From Apteryx mantelli (taxonomy: Eukaryota > Chordata > Aves > Apterygiformes > Apterygidae): a stretch of DNA of 64,000 bases. Of the stretch, positions 24,565 through 38,246 are shown piece after piece. Below the pieces are notes generated by a model. That model worked only from the letters and a program-made list of their open reading frames with translations. It had not been told where the DNA came from and did not search any database. A program made the translations under genes and the position numbers. The stretch lies in contig NC_089978.1 of the NCBI RefSeq assembly GCF_036417845.1, positions 83,756,007 to 83,820,006 of the forward strand, read 5' to 3'. Each line of letters starts with the position of its first letter. Positions within the stretch are counted from its first letter, which is position 1.

Positions 24565-27500
24565 GTAGGTGTCCGCCGCCACCCGCGGGCGTCCCGCGGT
24601 AGCGGGCGCTGCCCGTGCCCGTGCTCGCCGGGGGCGGGAGGGAGGGAGAGAGGGCGCTGGGGGCTGCCGGCCGCGGCGCGCTCAACTTCCCTGGCGCCGG
24701 GGCGGAGGTCTCGGGGTCGGGGTGCGGGCTTTCGGCGCTTGCTGCCCCGGCGCCTGCGGAGGGTCACGCCGGTGGCTCTGTGCTGTTGGGCTATTTCCCT
24801 CCCCCCCCCATCTTAAAATACAATAAACGTGTCCCGTGGCTGGTGCTTCTTGCTGCAGCGAAGCTGGGGTTATCCAGAGCGCTGGCCGCGCTGAAGCGGT
24901 CAGATGGGAACTGTTTGGGAAACGTAAAAGCGGCGACAGGAGCCGGGACCGGGCTCCAGCGGGGTGGGGGGACACGCGCTGCTTCCGTGCCGCTGCCTGC
25001 GGGTGAGATGCGGGGGGCGGCGGTTAGCGGCGGTTAACGGTCGCCGCGGGCGCGCGCTGCTGGGGGTGGGGGCGGGGGCGAACTTGTGAGGGCGCGGGGC
25101 ACCGCCTCGCCGCGGCCCCGGCCCCGGCCCGGGGGCAGCGGCGCCCCCTGCCCCGCGCCTCGGCCTCCCGCGCCCGCTGCGCGCCCGCTTTGGGGCACGC
25201 CGGGTCGTACACGAGCGGTATTTTTAGAGAAGTGGTGAAATCATCGTCAGCTCTAAGCGCTGCCCTTCTGCTGCTTCACATGATAGGCGCTGGGGAGTGA
25301 GCGGGTTTGGCGTCTGTCATCCCTTGCTGGCTGGGCATGTACTTTTTGTTGCTTAAATGGGTGTTTAATGAGGATATCTTTCTCTTTTCGAATAACCCTT
25401 CCTTTTAGTAACCTCCGACTGCTGGTCTCTGTCTGTAGACTGTTGCATTCACAGCTAGTTGCCAGGCCCAAGGCTACACAGATGGACAAAGAAGCACAGT
25501 AGTCTCTATTAAAAATGTTTTCACTGTAGTTAAACATAATTGGAGGTAACTCTTCTCAGTAACATGGGAAATCACACTTTATCTCAAAGATACAGTATAG
25601 AAGTGCTCGAGTTGCAGGATTTTCCTGGGTTTTGGTGTGGATAATCTTCCTGAAGGAGTTAGCATTGATCACTGTAACTAGGAGTGTTTTGAATTCTTAT
25701 GATTCAGTAGTTAGGACACCATAGTTACCATATCCACTTCTGTTTATGAAGCGTAGACTGAAATTGGATGTTGTACAAAAGGGAGAAAGGCCTTGTTAAA
25801 GAAATACAAAAGGTAGTTTGCTTCAGTGACGTTCAGGTAGGGAGCTTGTCAAAATGACAGATGGTCTTTAAAAACAAATAGTGCATGGCTGGAAGTTACA
25901 GAATGCCACAGGTGCAAGCCTAACCTTTATCCCCCAAATTTCCCACAATTGCACCTGGCTGTGATTACAGCTCTGCTTGTGGCAATGCCCTCACCGAACA
26001 GCTGCTGTCACTCAACCACATCGTTGTCTCATCCTGCTCAGAGCAATTTTACATGATGTAGCAGCTAAAACACTAGTGGCCTGCTCAGCTTTCTTTGGTT
26101 TGTGTTCCCAGCTGATGCCACTAGAGCTGCAACAGCTGTAACTACAATGGAAACTTCGAGGAGAGGGAAAATATACTAGTATAGATAAGGAGCAGGTCAT
26201 GTAGTATGATATTTATTTTCAGCTATGTTGAATTGCTGGGCTTCTGTTTGTTTGAGAGCAGAGTTTTAAAGCCCTCCCATTCCCCCCGACCTTCATGTCT
26301 CATATTTGTCACACTTGAATTAAAATCAAAGGGAGAGAAAAGGATATGCTGTATGGAAATATTATTCAGTCAGGAACATGGGAATTTTTAGATATATTTT
26401 AAGATTCAGTCTTATAAGTATTTTGTTGTTGTGTACTGTATCTGTTGGCTTTCCACATCCTCAAAGATAAAGATGTTACCAATCCTGAGATTTGTATTTA
26501 GGTTAAAGGCAGATCACAGTATTTCACTAGAAAACCTGAAAATTCTTTCTGCAATTAAATCACAGGTTTCAAAGCTTATTTCGAGCTTAATTTGATTCAA
26601 GGATACGAAGTTCGTGTGTTGAGAGACTGAATTTATTTTCTATATTGCAGTAAATCATTTCTGTACTGAGCTACTCTTTTTGTTTCTAATTTTCTGGTTG
26701 TTAAACGACCATAATAGTTTACACGGGACTTTACTTTGCTGTTTCCTAGGTAACAGCTGGGTATCTGTTCCAATTTTATGAGCACTTCATGGAGCAGCCA
26801 GGTTGCAATGTAAACCCCATTTTTAATCCCTCTGTATGTCTGGGATGAAAAACTAGTTTGCCTGAAAATGCTGATCCTTCCCTTGCTGTTAGAAGGAAGG
26901 TCTTTTTGAAAGAGAAGAAAGATGATAAATGGGTCTTAATTGAGAGTGTGATCTTGCAGGCAGATTACATGCATAAAGTTGTTGAGAACTTGGCTGCTAC
27001 TGAATGTTTTTAAGATTTTCAGTCATTTTTTTATTTTGCTGTGCATTCAGAACTTTCATTTTAGGTTGCAAGTCAGCTATTAGAATTACAGTCTGTGGCC
27101 TTGATTCTGCGGGCAGTGGCATGGATAAGCCCTGTTATGCATGGCTATTGCAAGGAATACTTTTTAAAGTCATGGTATAATTTTAGTAGATGTGAGAATT
27201 TAAAATTTGCCTTGATCACTATGTGTTTAAGAGCTCTTCAGCTGCAATCTAGAATAGGCTTAAGATGGGACATAAACTCTTAGAAGTGGCTACTTGATAT
27301 AAAATTTCACTAGGCATGCGTTTCTTATGTTATGCTTGAATGTAGTTTTTGTCTCTAGGCATGCTACCTGTTCACCACCCCTCTTGCTGTTTTGTATGTG
27401 TCACCTGTGTGTGTAGGGTCTTTTAGAGACCCTCACTTCTGCAGCTACCTACTTCATCCTCAGTTGATGGGTGAGTGGGGAATGTGGATGCAATCTGGAG

Positions 27501-30500
27501 AAGGGATTTGTGCAGAAATGTGAGAGAGAGCAGAACTGGTCTTACAGTAGATGCAATCCATGGTGTGCAGTAGCTTTAGCAATGCTTGTGCGTATGTGCC
27601 TATAGGAAGATGGGGTTTCCCTTTTCATTTCTTTGCCTTTTGTAGGTCTGTCATGTTGTGTAGTGTGCATCAAATGTAGATGCTTCATGATGGAGTTTCT
27701 GTTGATTTCTAAAGATTTGAGATATCCATCTAACATTGAAAACAAAAATGTTCTGTAGGAATATTGATTGCACTTTCATTAACATCTCCTCTCTCCCACT
27801 CCCCTTCTTTGAAATTCACTGATGTAGTAGTACTCTGAAAAATAATTGTTTTGGTATAATTCTTGTGGGGTCATTCTTTGAAGGAAAAATAAACCCCTGC
27901 TCTTGTAATGAATTTACAAGCGTAGAAAATGATTGAGAAGTCTTGTTAATGGATCAGTGTTCTGATGGGCAGTTGTAAAAGGCAGGTGAATATTTTTGTA
28001 CTATGGGCTGCATAAGCATGTATGGTTTGGTAGTGTCTGTAATTTGGAGGGAAGGATTATTAGGAAAGATAAAGTGTACATAAAAATGGTCACATTAGGT
28101 TGGATCAGAAGTCTGTCTTGCTCACTATTTGTTAGTTGCTTTTAGCAGCTGCTTGGGGAAAGAGTAGAAATAGAACAAGAACAGAGTGATAATTCTTTAG
28201 TGTAGGTATTAGGACTGGAGGAATAATGGTACTGCTGTGCTGAAAATGAGATGGAACCTTTTCAAATCTAGGTAAATCTGAATAAAGGGCAGAATATCAC
28301 ATTTCTAGTCTATACTGGACAGTTGAACTATGAAACAAGAGGTCAGAGTAGCAAAAAGGGATTAACAAGAGTTTAAGCTTGTATTTGTAGAACGTATTTC
28401 TAGTTAGAAAATCTGTTTGCCAGGGATGAACATTTCCTTGATGTCTGTAGAGATCTCTTCTGTTTCTGGGCTTTCATATTAAGACATAAAACTTTCATAT
28501 GGAAAGATGGTTGTCTGGATACAACCTGAATGGGACCAGGTGAGGTAGTGACTCTCTAGAGTGGGGACAACTAGCTCCAGTGCCCCTGCTGCTGTTCTGC
28601 TGAGTAACACTATATAGAAAATAACAAGATTGTTCACAGGTGAGATTGGCAAGCTGTAAACTGTGACAACAGTGATGAAGGCATGATGGTAAGCCTATGT
28701 CACACAGTTACTGTTCTTGGAGAAATGCTGAGCTGATGCAAGCCATTTGTCACAGGAAAGGAAGCCTTCCAGAAAGAAGTCTGGAGTATGGGCTAGGGAA
28801 GCTGACATCTGCTCTACCTCATGGTAGAAGTTAGAAGTATAATAGTGGAGAGTTAACCCCATATCACAAATAGGAAGCTATCATTAGCAAGACTTGTGTC
28901 TGTTCTTACCGATGATATTATTCTGTGGTATGTGCTAGGTAAATTATCATACCTGGATCTTTACATGTCTGCTGAAGTTTTGCATTGCTGTCTGTTTTTG
29001 TTGAGTTTAAATGCATTCCATAGAAATTGGCTATGAATAGCCATATTCCTGGTGTACCCCATGGAATCGGCTTAAGAAAAAAACCCAAAGCCCTGCAGGC
29101 TGCTCTTCTCAGAGAGAGCACTCAAATATCTCTTCTTTCCTATGAATATGCTATACCTGAAGTTGGATTCCTAACTGAGGTAGGAACCTCAGTTCAGGAA
29201 CCTTCATTGGGGTTGCTGTGGATAAATCTTGCATTCTCATCTTTTGTGCTTATCTTCCTATAGCTGAGCTTCTGTAATCAGGAAGGTTGACTAGCTACCT
29301 GCTCAAATAGTTGTGCTTTTGGGTTCTTCTAGCTTATAAAAGTGAAGCAAGTCTAAAAGTTTTCACTGAACCTCAGAGTCTTATGTTTATTGTCTAGTTT
29401 TGTAGCCTTTGTAGGCTTGTGCTTGGCTCTTGTTCTTTCCAAGAATTCTCTCTAGATGCTCTACCAAACTGGTGTGAAAGGTCCTCTCCAAGGTCTACCT
29501 TAAAATCTAAGAAACCAGAAACTGTATTTGTGGCTTCTGAATGTTAGGCCCTGGTTTTACAGGGAACGAGGTTGCTGGGCTTCAGGATCTAGGGTACTTG
29601 TAGGTGGCCAAGCAGGTGTATGTTTTGCAGCTTTAAGGTTCCTAGATTAGTCAGTCTGTCTATTATTTGATTTTAAAGCAATTTGAGAGGATTTTGGGAT
29701 GCTTATCTGTCTTTAGTTTGCCTGAATGTGTTTAAATAGTGTTTTTCTTCACCTGTGACTTCCCTGGTCATGTTCTTATTTTGCTTTGGAGTTTAAAAAG
29801 CCACCTTAATGGCAACACAGTTAAAAATATACTTAGGTTACTGAAGCTATTTTATTTACAATGTTTGGAACAATTTTTATTGGTACTCTTTGGAATGACA
29901 ATATCATAGCATGTAAGTTACTTTCAGTATTTACAAATGAACATGTCAGTAAGAAAGCCTATGATTATCTTTCTTATGCTCAGAGGAGGTAATTTAATTT
30001 TCTAAAGGATTTTATTTTACTGGGTGATAATTCAAATAACCATGAATTCATTTTGCCTTTCTTTCTTGAGAGGACTGTGTTATATTTAGTGAAATATTTG
30101 ACTATTCACATTAATATGAGAGCTTTACCTTATATTTTATTATTTGTCTATTTTGTTAGCTGACACATGTAATAAAGATATGTGCTAGTGTCTATGATGT
30201 TAGTAATGTTATATGTCATAACAGCTTCAGTAGTTCAGAGATTTATTAAAAATGCTCCTTATATTATGAACTGCTGTAAACTTGTAGAATGACCAGTGAA
30301 TAATGATGCAGGTCTGTTAAATGTGTATGTTGTCTCAATGCTGTTTGCCTAGTGAAACAGTGCTTGGAAGGTGGTTCTATGTGATGTACGTGGTCCATAA
30401 GTTACCTTCTTTCTTGAAGGTTTTGAGAAAGCAAGAAATGGAAAACTGAACTCCACAAGTAGCTATTACACATTTTCATTTTCCCCTCTTCCCCTAGTAA

Positions 30501-32582
30501 TTACTAAAGAAGATGGAATAACTCTGAAAATGGATGCTCTGTTTTCAGAGGAATCATAACGTGCAGGATCGGTATAATATTTTCATTTCTATGAAGATCA
30601 GTCTATTTACTTTTGGTTTTTGGAGTACTCTATGATATCAGATTCTGAGTGATGTAGTTGAATCAAGAATCTCATGATAACTTCTTTATCATCATAACCT
30701 GCACCACTGTTTTTGTATGTGCGTGTTTAACACTAATCTGGTCATTAACATTTCCTTACGGTTTGGGAGGTTGTATAGAGAAAATTGATTTTTCTATAGC
30801 AATCGCAGGTACCAGGAAAATCCTGAGGATTTTTGTTGTTGTTTTTGTTTAGATGGTGGTTTTTTTGAGGAATCTGTTCATCTTGTTGTCAGTCTGAAAA
30901 TCCATGTGAAAAATTGCACTTAAATTGAAAAGATTCCTTGACCATAACAGTAATGCAAAATGAGGATATGTTTCTGTATTTTATAACGTTCTAGGTTATT
31001 ATGGAAGTGCAGCAAACTGTCTGTAGAAGATACAAACTTTGACCTGAGATAATAAATAGGTAATACATACACTCAGCTCTGCTGGTGACGTAGCAGAGAG
31101 GGGTTGTTTTATTGCCATTGACAGTATTTTCAAGCGGATATATCAGTATATCGCAACTTAGTATCCAGTTGATGTAAAGGAGAATTGAGAAAACTCACAT
31201 ATGAGCTAACATCTCTTGTAAAATGAACCATCAGCCAGGAAGACTGTAACTGTTGAAGACAATGCACAAAATTGGATATGAAAGGAAAAGCTTGTCTTGG
31301 GTTCCAGTCCTGCATACTGTGTCATGCACAAGTAGTTCTGTTAAATGAGATGAGACCATCCATATACATGAAGTTACTCACGTGTGTCTGTTGGCACTCA
31401 CCCTGTTTGGATCCACCTCAAGATGGAAAAGAGTTTGGTGTTGATAAGGTATTAATGTTGAAATATTGTGGAGACATGCGTTGAATAGGAAGGGACTTCT
31501 GATAGTACCAAGTTGTACTTAAAGCTGCTTTTTATAATCCTGAGTTACTGTGATTGAAGTTTGCTGAATACCTTGAAGAATTTTGTGAACTAAATGGTTA
31601 TATATTTATTGAAGGTGTGTTTTTGAAGACTTTTAGAAGAATCTGTGAGACTCTATTTCTGATTTAAAATGAAGTAAATAATAGTAACAACAGCATAAAT
31701 TTCAGTAATTGCACGTTCAAATCCTAGTGAAATCTACACAACTTAAAATCTAAACATATATATATATAAATACACTGTAACTAGAAATGGAAAGTACTCT
31801 GGGACTAGGCAGTCTCTCTTACCTAAATCAAGACCTAGTTTACTAGAAGTCTCTAACGTGGTCCTTTAGTGTAGAGTCTATAGAAACTCCTTTTGATAAA
31901 TTGTTCATTGGATATAGAAGTAGAAATTTATTTTCATTAGTTTCAGTAACCAAGAAAGAAGAATTTCAGGAAGCATTTTTGAACAAGTAAGGACACTCTA
32001 AAGAAGTAAAATGAGCGTGGTGGAGGGTGATGCAAGGGTCCATCCTGTTAAATAATTTTTCACTGATGATTTAAAATGGGAGAGGGATGTGATATAAAGC
32101 TGATGAGTATCTTTTAGGCAAAGTCCCTTGTGAGATGTATGGGCTGAACAAAAATAACTTCCCTTGATGGTAAGGAGATTTGTTGCTGGTAGACTTGGGT
32201 GTTTCCACAACTGTTTTAAGAGTTAATAGCTTTCAGAAAGACAAGAAGAGATTTCATATAAAGAATTCTGTTATTATAAAAGCATTGTCAGTGCGTTTTG
32301 AATGGAAGTTTTCTCATTTTCTTTATAATAGTCATTGAGGAGAATTGCCAATTACTGTCTTTAGGATGTCTTGCAGGATTGTAAGAATCGAGGGTAAAAG
32401 AGGGATTTAAACAATAAAAAAGAAGATGGTGAAGAAAAAGAGGGAGTATTTGACTGTATGCTGAAACCAGGTTTTGAGAATGAATGTTTTTGATCTTGTG
32501 TTTCTTGATAGAATTATTTTGTCTCTCCTTGAAATTTTTGAAACTTTAGGGGAAAGAGACTTGGGAGACATTGGAATGTATT

Positions 32583-32608
32583 ATAGATATCTTTAAAAAG
32601 ATATCTAT
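32583..32608. repeat. Perfect 12-bp inverted repeat, 2-base spacer
   Basis: ATAGATATCTTT (32583-32594) and AAAGATATCTAT (32597-32608) are exact reverse complements around AA. AT-rich near-palindromes like this arise by chance more easily than GC-containing ones. No function is assigned. Confidence 0.85.
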
Positions 32609-34305
32609 ACACAGTAGTAAGTATGTATGTGTGCATTAATGAAAACTGCCTAGTGATTTGCATTAACAGTCAAAAGGGCCAAGAAGGTATCACTTCTGTT
32701 CTTCGGAATTTAATTCTGTATGTGTACAATTTTTTGAGGGTGGGAGGGAGAGGGTATGCTTGCTGAAAATATCCTTGTTTTCTTTTACAGTAAGTCATTG
32801 CATGATTCACAGTATGCCTTGTAGGAAGAGAATATAAAGATTATTTGTAAAATTTAGAAATACTGATTGTACCCTTTTTAGAATGAAGATTTTTTAGGTG
32901 TTTTGTCATGATTTAGTTTTTTTGTTGTTCAAATGAACTGTCAGCCTTTTTAATGTAAGTGCTTACACATTGATATCAAACACTTTTCCAGTGTTACGCA
33001 GCCCATAAGGCTTGCTTACTTTGCTTGTAGATTTTTGCAGTTTCACTGTTTGTTTTTAATCTTGAATTTGTGGTTATATTACTCTGGATTTGGCAGTACT
33101 CATATTTTTAGAGAGCAAAATGCCCATTATTCTGTGGCAGTAAATGCTACCAGAAGCGCTAGCAGTTGCACCAACAAGGTAGAACAGCCTAGGCATGTGT
33201 TACAAATTTGACATGCATTTATTTCGCTTTGTGTCCTGTATTTGACTGAAACAGTGCACTAGAGAAGTGAAGGAGAAATCTGGAAATAGTCCATATCTAA
33301 GAGAATTGTGGGAGCTGGGATGGCTCTTTCTTCCCTGAAAGCCTCAGAAATGGCATTGATTTCAGCTTGCTCTGACTATCAAAAGCTTGATTTTCATGAA
33401 GCATACATATTATAATATGAGCTGTAAGAGAGTAGAGATTTTAATTTCACAGAGGAGCCCTCCCAAATGGTGCTAAAGTTCAAATTTTTGTTTGCTTGTG
33501 ATGTTAATCCTTTTACCCACAAAAATTGAAAGTTGCTAAGAGCACCTTTAAAGCCTTGCCATGCTCTGGAAAGAAGTGTGCAGTTTGTTTAACACTGCAA
33601 TACATAACAGGTGGTAAAACTTCAGCACAGAAAAGACAAGTGTCTCTTGTTTTGACTAACTATGACATGACTAATCTAGTCAAAGTGCAGGTTACTCATT
33701 CAGCTAGAAATGATCAAAATTTACATGCCAGTTTTTCTGACTGACATTAGGTTATAATATAAAGGTATTTGCTTTTCTTGATTTTTTTTTTTTCCCCCAC
33801 TTGTAAACTCCAAAAGATGTTAACCAAAATGTTAATTTTCATCTTTGAAAAAATATCATTTTTCCAGGGAGAGAGGTAAAGTTAACTCATTAATTTGACT
33901 ATCTGCCTAGGTTTTTGCTTTGCATTCCTTATTTTGTATTATCTGTCATGTTTAAAAGGTGTGTATTTTCCTTGAACAGGGTGTTACAGTAAAGAGGGAT
34001 AGAGGGGAATTGCACATGGGGAATGTTCTGTACTTCACTCTTGCTTTGAGGGCAGGGTGAGTAGGGGCTTGAGTACAGGGAGAAGTGGCAGAGAGTGGAA
34101 GACAGAAGAACCTGGAGAAAGCAAGTTAATGAATGTTCTGTTGAACAAGGGCTTACTTGCAGTGAGTGAATTAAAGTAATTGTTCAAGACTAGCTGATCT
34201 TTATGTGAAGATGAACTTGCATTTTTGCCTAGGTAGGTGTTTATTTGCTTCATAAGGCTGGTTGAATTAATTGGTTAGATGTGCTGTAATCTGTGTACTG
34301 CTATT

Positions 34306-34341
34306 AAAAAAAAAAAAAAAGAAAGAAAAAAAAGAAAAAGG
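34306..34341. repeat. A-rich tract
   Basis: A run of 15 A (34306-34320) continues as GAAAG-type A-rich sequence to 34341. No retrotransposed sequence was recognised directly upstream of it on the plus strand, so it is annotated only as a simple repeat. Confidence 0.8.
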
Positions 34342-34768
34342 AATTATGTCCAGAATTACAACACAAAGAGCATTTTCTTTGTCTTCAGTTTCTTCTTGGA
34401 ACTCTTTTTTTTTCTCCATTGGATCTGTGGTGATTGAACTTGAACTGGCTCATGGCATAAAATAGATAGTTCTTGTAACCTGTGCATTTGATACGTGTGG
34501 AGATCCTATGATCAAGAAGGTGATTTTTCACAGATTTGCTCATCCCCTGCACTCCAGGTTTGATGGGCTCTGTGACCACCCCCCCACCCCCCAATGCAGA
34601 AAACCTGAAAAAAAAACCCACAAAAACTAGAAGGCGTTTTGTCCTTCCTATGGGGAAAAATTAGGAGCAGGCCCTAGCACTCAAGCAACGTGAGGATGCA
34701 GTTCAGTAATATGGTCAAACTGATCTAACAGCTGATGCCAGATGGCCTTGTGAAACTGTGGAGTCTGA

Positions 34769-34804
34769 CCTCCTCTTCTTTCTTCTCCTTCCTTCTCCCC
34801 CTGA
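34769..34804. repeat. Polypyrimidine tract
   Basis: About 36 bases composed only of C and T (from 'cctcctcttctttcttctcc' onwards). Such homopyrimidine tracts can form triplex DNA, and on the plus strand one resembles a long polypyrimidine tract before a splice acceptor. No convincing exon follows. Confidence 0.7.
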
Positions 34805-37492
34805 GTCATTCCCTACAGACATTTTCTTACATCTTACCCCACGGTGAATAACTTCAGGGACCAACACCTGTAGAAACCATTTTTTTTGCATGTTCTTTTC
34901 TGCTGATCTAGATCTCTGAATTGGCCTGTTTGAGACAGAGAAGTGGTAGGAGCACAACAAGTGGTCAAGGTAGCAAGATGGTTGGAAGGGGAGGAAGAAA
35001 AGCAGGACTTTTCGCATCTGATCAGCTCTGTTATATTGTAAAACTGCACCCTGAGAGGTATGATTTTGGTGGTAGCAACTGCTGCAGGAGATTATGGAGA
35101 TAGAGATCACCATTCAGTTGCCTGTGGGAACCGAGGGGGGTTAGGTGAGAAGTGCGCACTCTAGAGAACGTGAGGAGAGGGAGGTATGCTAGAAAAGTTG
35201 GATGAGAGGGAGGGAGGAACTGCTTCAGCCCCCCTGAAATTCCACAGATCTTTCCTGGGTCCTTTGGCTTCCCCTGTCCTCTCCCCCTTGCGTGCATCTC
35301 TCCTGCTTCAGAGCCTGTTCTGCTGTCGAAGTAATTCATGATTTGCCTGGGCACATGAGAAGCTGAAGGCTGGTTCTATGCGCTAAATACGGCTTTCATG
35401 TATCTTGCACATCCTGATGTATTGAGATATTCCACCCCTCCTCCAGTTCCATATAGTCTGAAAAAAAATGGCTTCCTTTTAGTGCAAAATGTTTTAAAGA
35501 ACAGATTTCTCATAATATCTATACTTTATTAAGCAGGAGGGGAGAGCAGTTGTCCAAGGGATTAATTCGTATATTGCTTGTAGAAGAAATTTCCAGGAGA
35601 AATGGGGGAGACAAATTTTTTTTTTTTCTTTTTTGTAGTTGCCTGATGAGCATGCATTCATTCATAGCAGTAAGCTTGTGGTTATATCCTTTTCATGTAC
35701 ATGTTTTCCAGGTTCTGGAAGCTGTCTAATGAGATAAAAGGGTTCTTTTCAAGTGCTCTGTTTCTGAACTCAGGACATCTTACAGAAGTTACCGTAGTGT
35801 GTCTGTACTGCTTCTGAAACCACAGAAAATAACTGGAGATTATTAATGGCTTGCTTTCCTTATGCTCACCATTTCCAAGCTGAAAAGTTTTATAGTGTCA
35901 TTAATTAGCATGATTTTTTAATTCAACTTTGAAAAGTGTGGCTTTCTCTTTGTTAATACAACCAGGATGCATAAATGTAAACTTCAAGGAGTTTCCATAC
36001 AACAGTTTTTTTTTATTTCTGCTTAAATCTTCTGTTATTCCTTGCATCAATAAATGCATACGATACATACGATAGATATATAGCACTTTTGCAGTCCCTT
36101 CCTTGTCCATCACTTTTATGCTTTGAAATGTTTACCTATTGACTCCTTTATATTGATATTACTGAAAATATGGGCTAGAGAGGTAATGATTACAAGAATG
36201 TTGAAAGATAGGTCAGTCTAAAGAACAACAATATCTGATATTAATAAAAAACAGAAAAATCTGTTTTTCTAGATGGCTAACAGTGCACCTGCATGACTAG
36301 TATTTAGTATGTCTTAAGAACACTTTATAAGTGATATTCTTGCAATACAGATGTTAGTATACAAGCCTATTTTGCTTTATTCAAAGTACTTGGTTCAAAG
36401 ACTTCCAAGATCTGTATTTTTCATGTTAATATTGTGTTGATGGATGCCATATATTTTGCATATTTGTCTACTGAAGGCAAGCAGTTTTTTTCCAAGCAAA
36501 ACACTAAGTCTGTTATTCTTCTCTTTTGATGCCTTTTGTAGGCTTTAAGATGTTGTGACAGGCCTTGCTCAGATGGGATATTCTGAAAGGCAGTGGAAAT
36601 GGCAGTGCGGGAAGTTGGCAGATTCCGTGCTCCTTTTTCACCCTATTGGATTAATGTTGTCTGTCATGTCGGGCTGTACTACCTGTGGTGGTGATTGTTT
36701 AATAGATTTAATGGTAGCCTGCTATGTAAAGGGTAGGGCAGGAACTTTTCAGTCTTCTAGATGTAAGTACAAGCTTCAGTCTTTATCTCAACAAATGTAC
36801 TTTGTATTTATTTAATGGTAAAATACATAGTCATTGATTTGCTTATGGGTTTGTTCTCTAAAGCTCAGCTTGACCTCAGAGTGTTCTGTGGCCTTGAAGT
36901 GAATAGACTGAGTTGTATGCTCTTGGAAAGGTTTCCCTTTCATTTATGTTCATTAGGTGTTAATGTCAGAGTTGATTCTATTTTCTCATGTTACATTATG
37001 CTTCTCAAAAAGCGAAATTTAGTTTTCACGTTAAACGTTTAAAATGTTTCTTTTATAGGACAAAATAAAGCAGCATTAGTTTTGTTTTTCAAATGGTTCA
37101 TAGTTCAAAGCTGCAATGAGCAGCATTCTAATTAGAAGACACAATACCTATCTTGCTGTGCGTTATCTCAAAATGGCTGAAATTGATTTTAGCTGCATAA
37201 AATATTACTGGATCAACATGTGTTTACCAAATGATGCTGGTAACAGCTGACATTTTTTCCATCTAGTGTTCAAAATACTCTTTTACCAGCTCTAAACATA
37301 GTGGAAAGCAGAAAACGATTTGCGTCTTGATTTCTCTGGTATGGTTTTCTGCTTCATTTTCTCCCCCAACCCCATCCCTCCTTTAATTAGTTTTCCACTC
37401 AAGCAGCTTTCATACACTAGATCCCCCTTTTCATTATGAATACGTAATGCTGACCTGCCAGTGGTCACGATTGCTTGACAGTATTGCCAGGG

Positions 37493-37542
37493 GTGTGTGT
37501 GTGTGTGTGTGTGTGCATGTTTGTGTGTGTGTGCACGCGCAC
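37493..37542. repeat. TG microsatellite with CG-containing end
   Basis: Two (TG)n blocks, interrupted by CATGTT, end in GCACGCGCACG. Almost the whole 50 bases alternate purine and pyrimidine, a Z-DNA-prone type. It is a likely length-variable marker. Confidence 0.88.
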
Positions 37543-38225
37543 GAGGCTTGATGAGGGGTTCTGTGGCTACAAAAAGACACATCTTGCACCAGAAATTTGT
37601 TTTTCAGTATTAAATAATTCAGTAATCTGGCTTTTAAAGGGAGGAAAATGAGATGGTTTGTGCTTTTCTTTATTTATGCGTATGTTCAGGGAAGAGTGGG
37701 TTTGAGCATTAACAAACTCACTGCTAGTTCTGCCTTTAGTATTTAGTGACAGAAAGGCTTAAAGTTTGCAAAGTGTTATGTGAAAGGATAAGAGCTTCGC
37801 TCCTGTTTTCATGTCATCTTTGCAAAAATTTGGTGAGGACAGTTAGTGTGGCTGCTTTTTATTTCAAATATATATAGTCATTTTAGTCCCTCTTTTCTTG
37901 CTCATTTTTGACTATTGTGAATTGAATGATACCAGCTCTTCTAAATAAAATGTGGATTTCTTTTTTTCCTCCAGCCAAACTTCATATGCACACTACAAAG
38001 TCAAAATATCTCAGTGTAGAGATTTCCTTTATTCGCTAATACGTAATGGTGTAACTCGAATCCCAGCCGAAACTTTCTTTTCTGGTTTCACCCTTGTTCT
38101 GATTTCATCTGTAGGACCTGCCTGTCCCAAATACTCTTTCTTTTTGTCTAGTCAACCACATCTGCCTCCACATATCTGGACTGGAATTAATAAAGTGCCT
38201 TTAGCATAGTGCTTCAGTAGCTACT

Positions 38226-38246
38226 GCAGGTGTATTTAACACCTGC
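38226..38246. repeat. Inverted pair of CAGGTG E-box motifs
   Basis: GCAGGTGT (38226-38233) and ACACCTGC (38239-38246) form an 8-bp inverted repeat around ATTTA. Each arm contains CAGGTG, the core bound by ZEB and Snail type factors. A functional site is only a possibility. Confidence 0.5.

Larger units (their letters stand above)
23740..25215 (+). promoter_or_regulatory. FRMPD4: CpG island, promoter of the proposed FRMPD4 gene
   Basis: GC content and CpG density rise abruptly at about 23,740 and fall abruptly after about 25,215, within a strongly AT-rich neighbourhood. The island contains (GGCCC)n runs at about 23,910-23,930, GC-box-like GGGGCGGG sequence near 24,630 and 25,070, and long guanine tracts. 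No TATA box was seen, as expected for a CpG-island promoter with dispersed starts. It surrounds the proposed first coding exon and extends about 650 bases into the intron. The transcription start cannot be placed from sequence alone. Open frames of up to about 207 codons on both strands here come from the lack of AT-rich stop codons in GC-rich DNA. Confidence 0.85.

Noticed and set aside
23651-24685. Long open frames (up to about 207 codons) on both strands of the CpG island
   Set aside because: GC-rich DNA has few stop codons, the translations are Pro/Ala/Gly/Arg-rich without domains, and frames are open on both strands at once.
24569-25037. Frames of 85 and 140 codons just after the proposed exon
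   Set aside because: They begin at or after the splice donor within the GC-rich start of the intron and show low-complexity composition only.
34306-34341. A-rich tract as the tail of a processed pseudogene or SINE
   Set aside because: No recognisable retrocopied sequence or target-site duplication lies next to it.
34769-34804. Polypyrimidine tract as a splice acceptor for an internal exon
   Set aside because: No AG followed by a plausible coding exon and donor was found, and the nearby frames translate to unfamiliar sequence.
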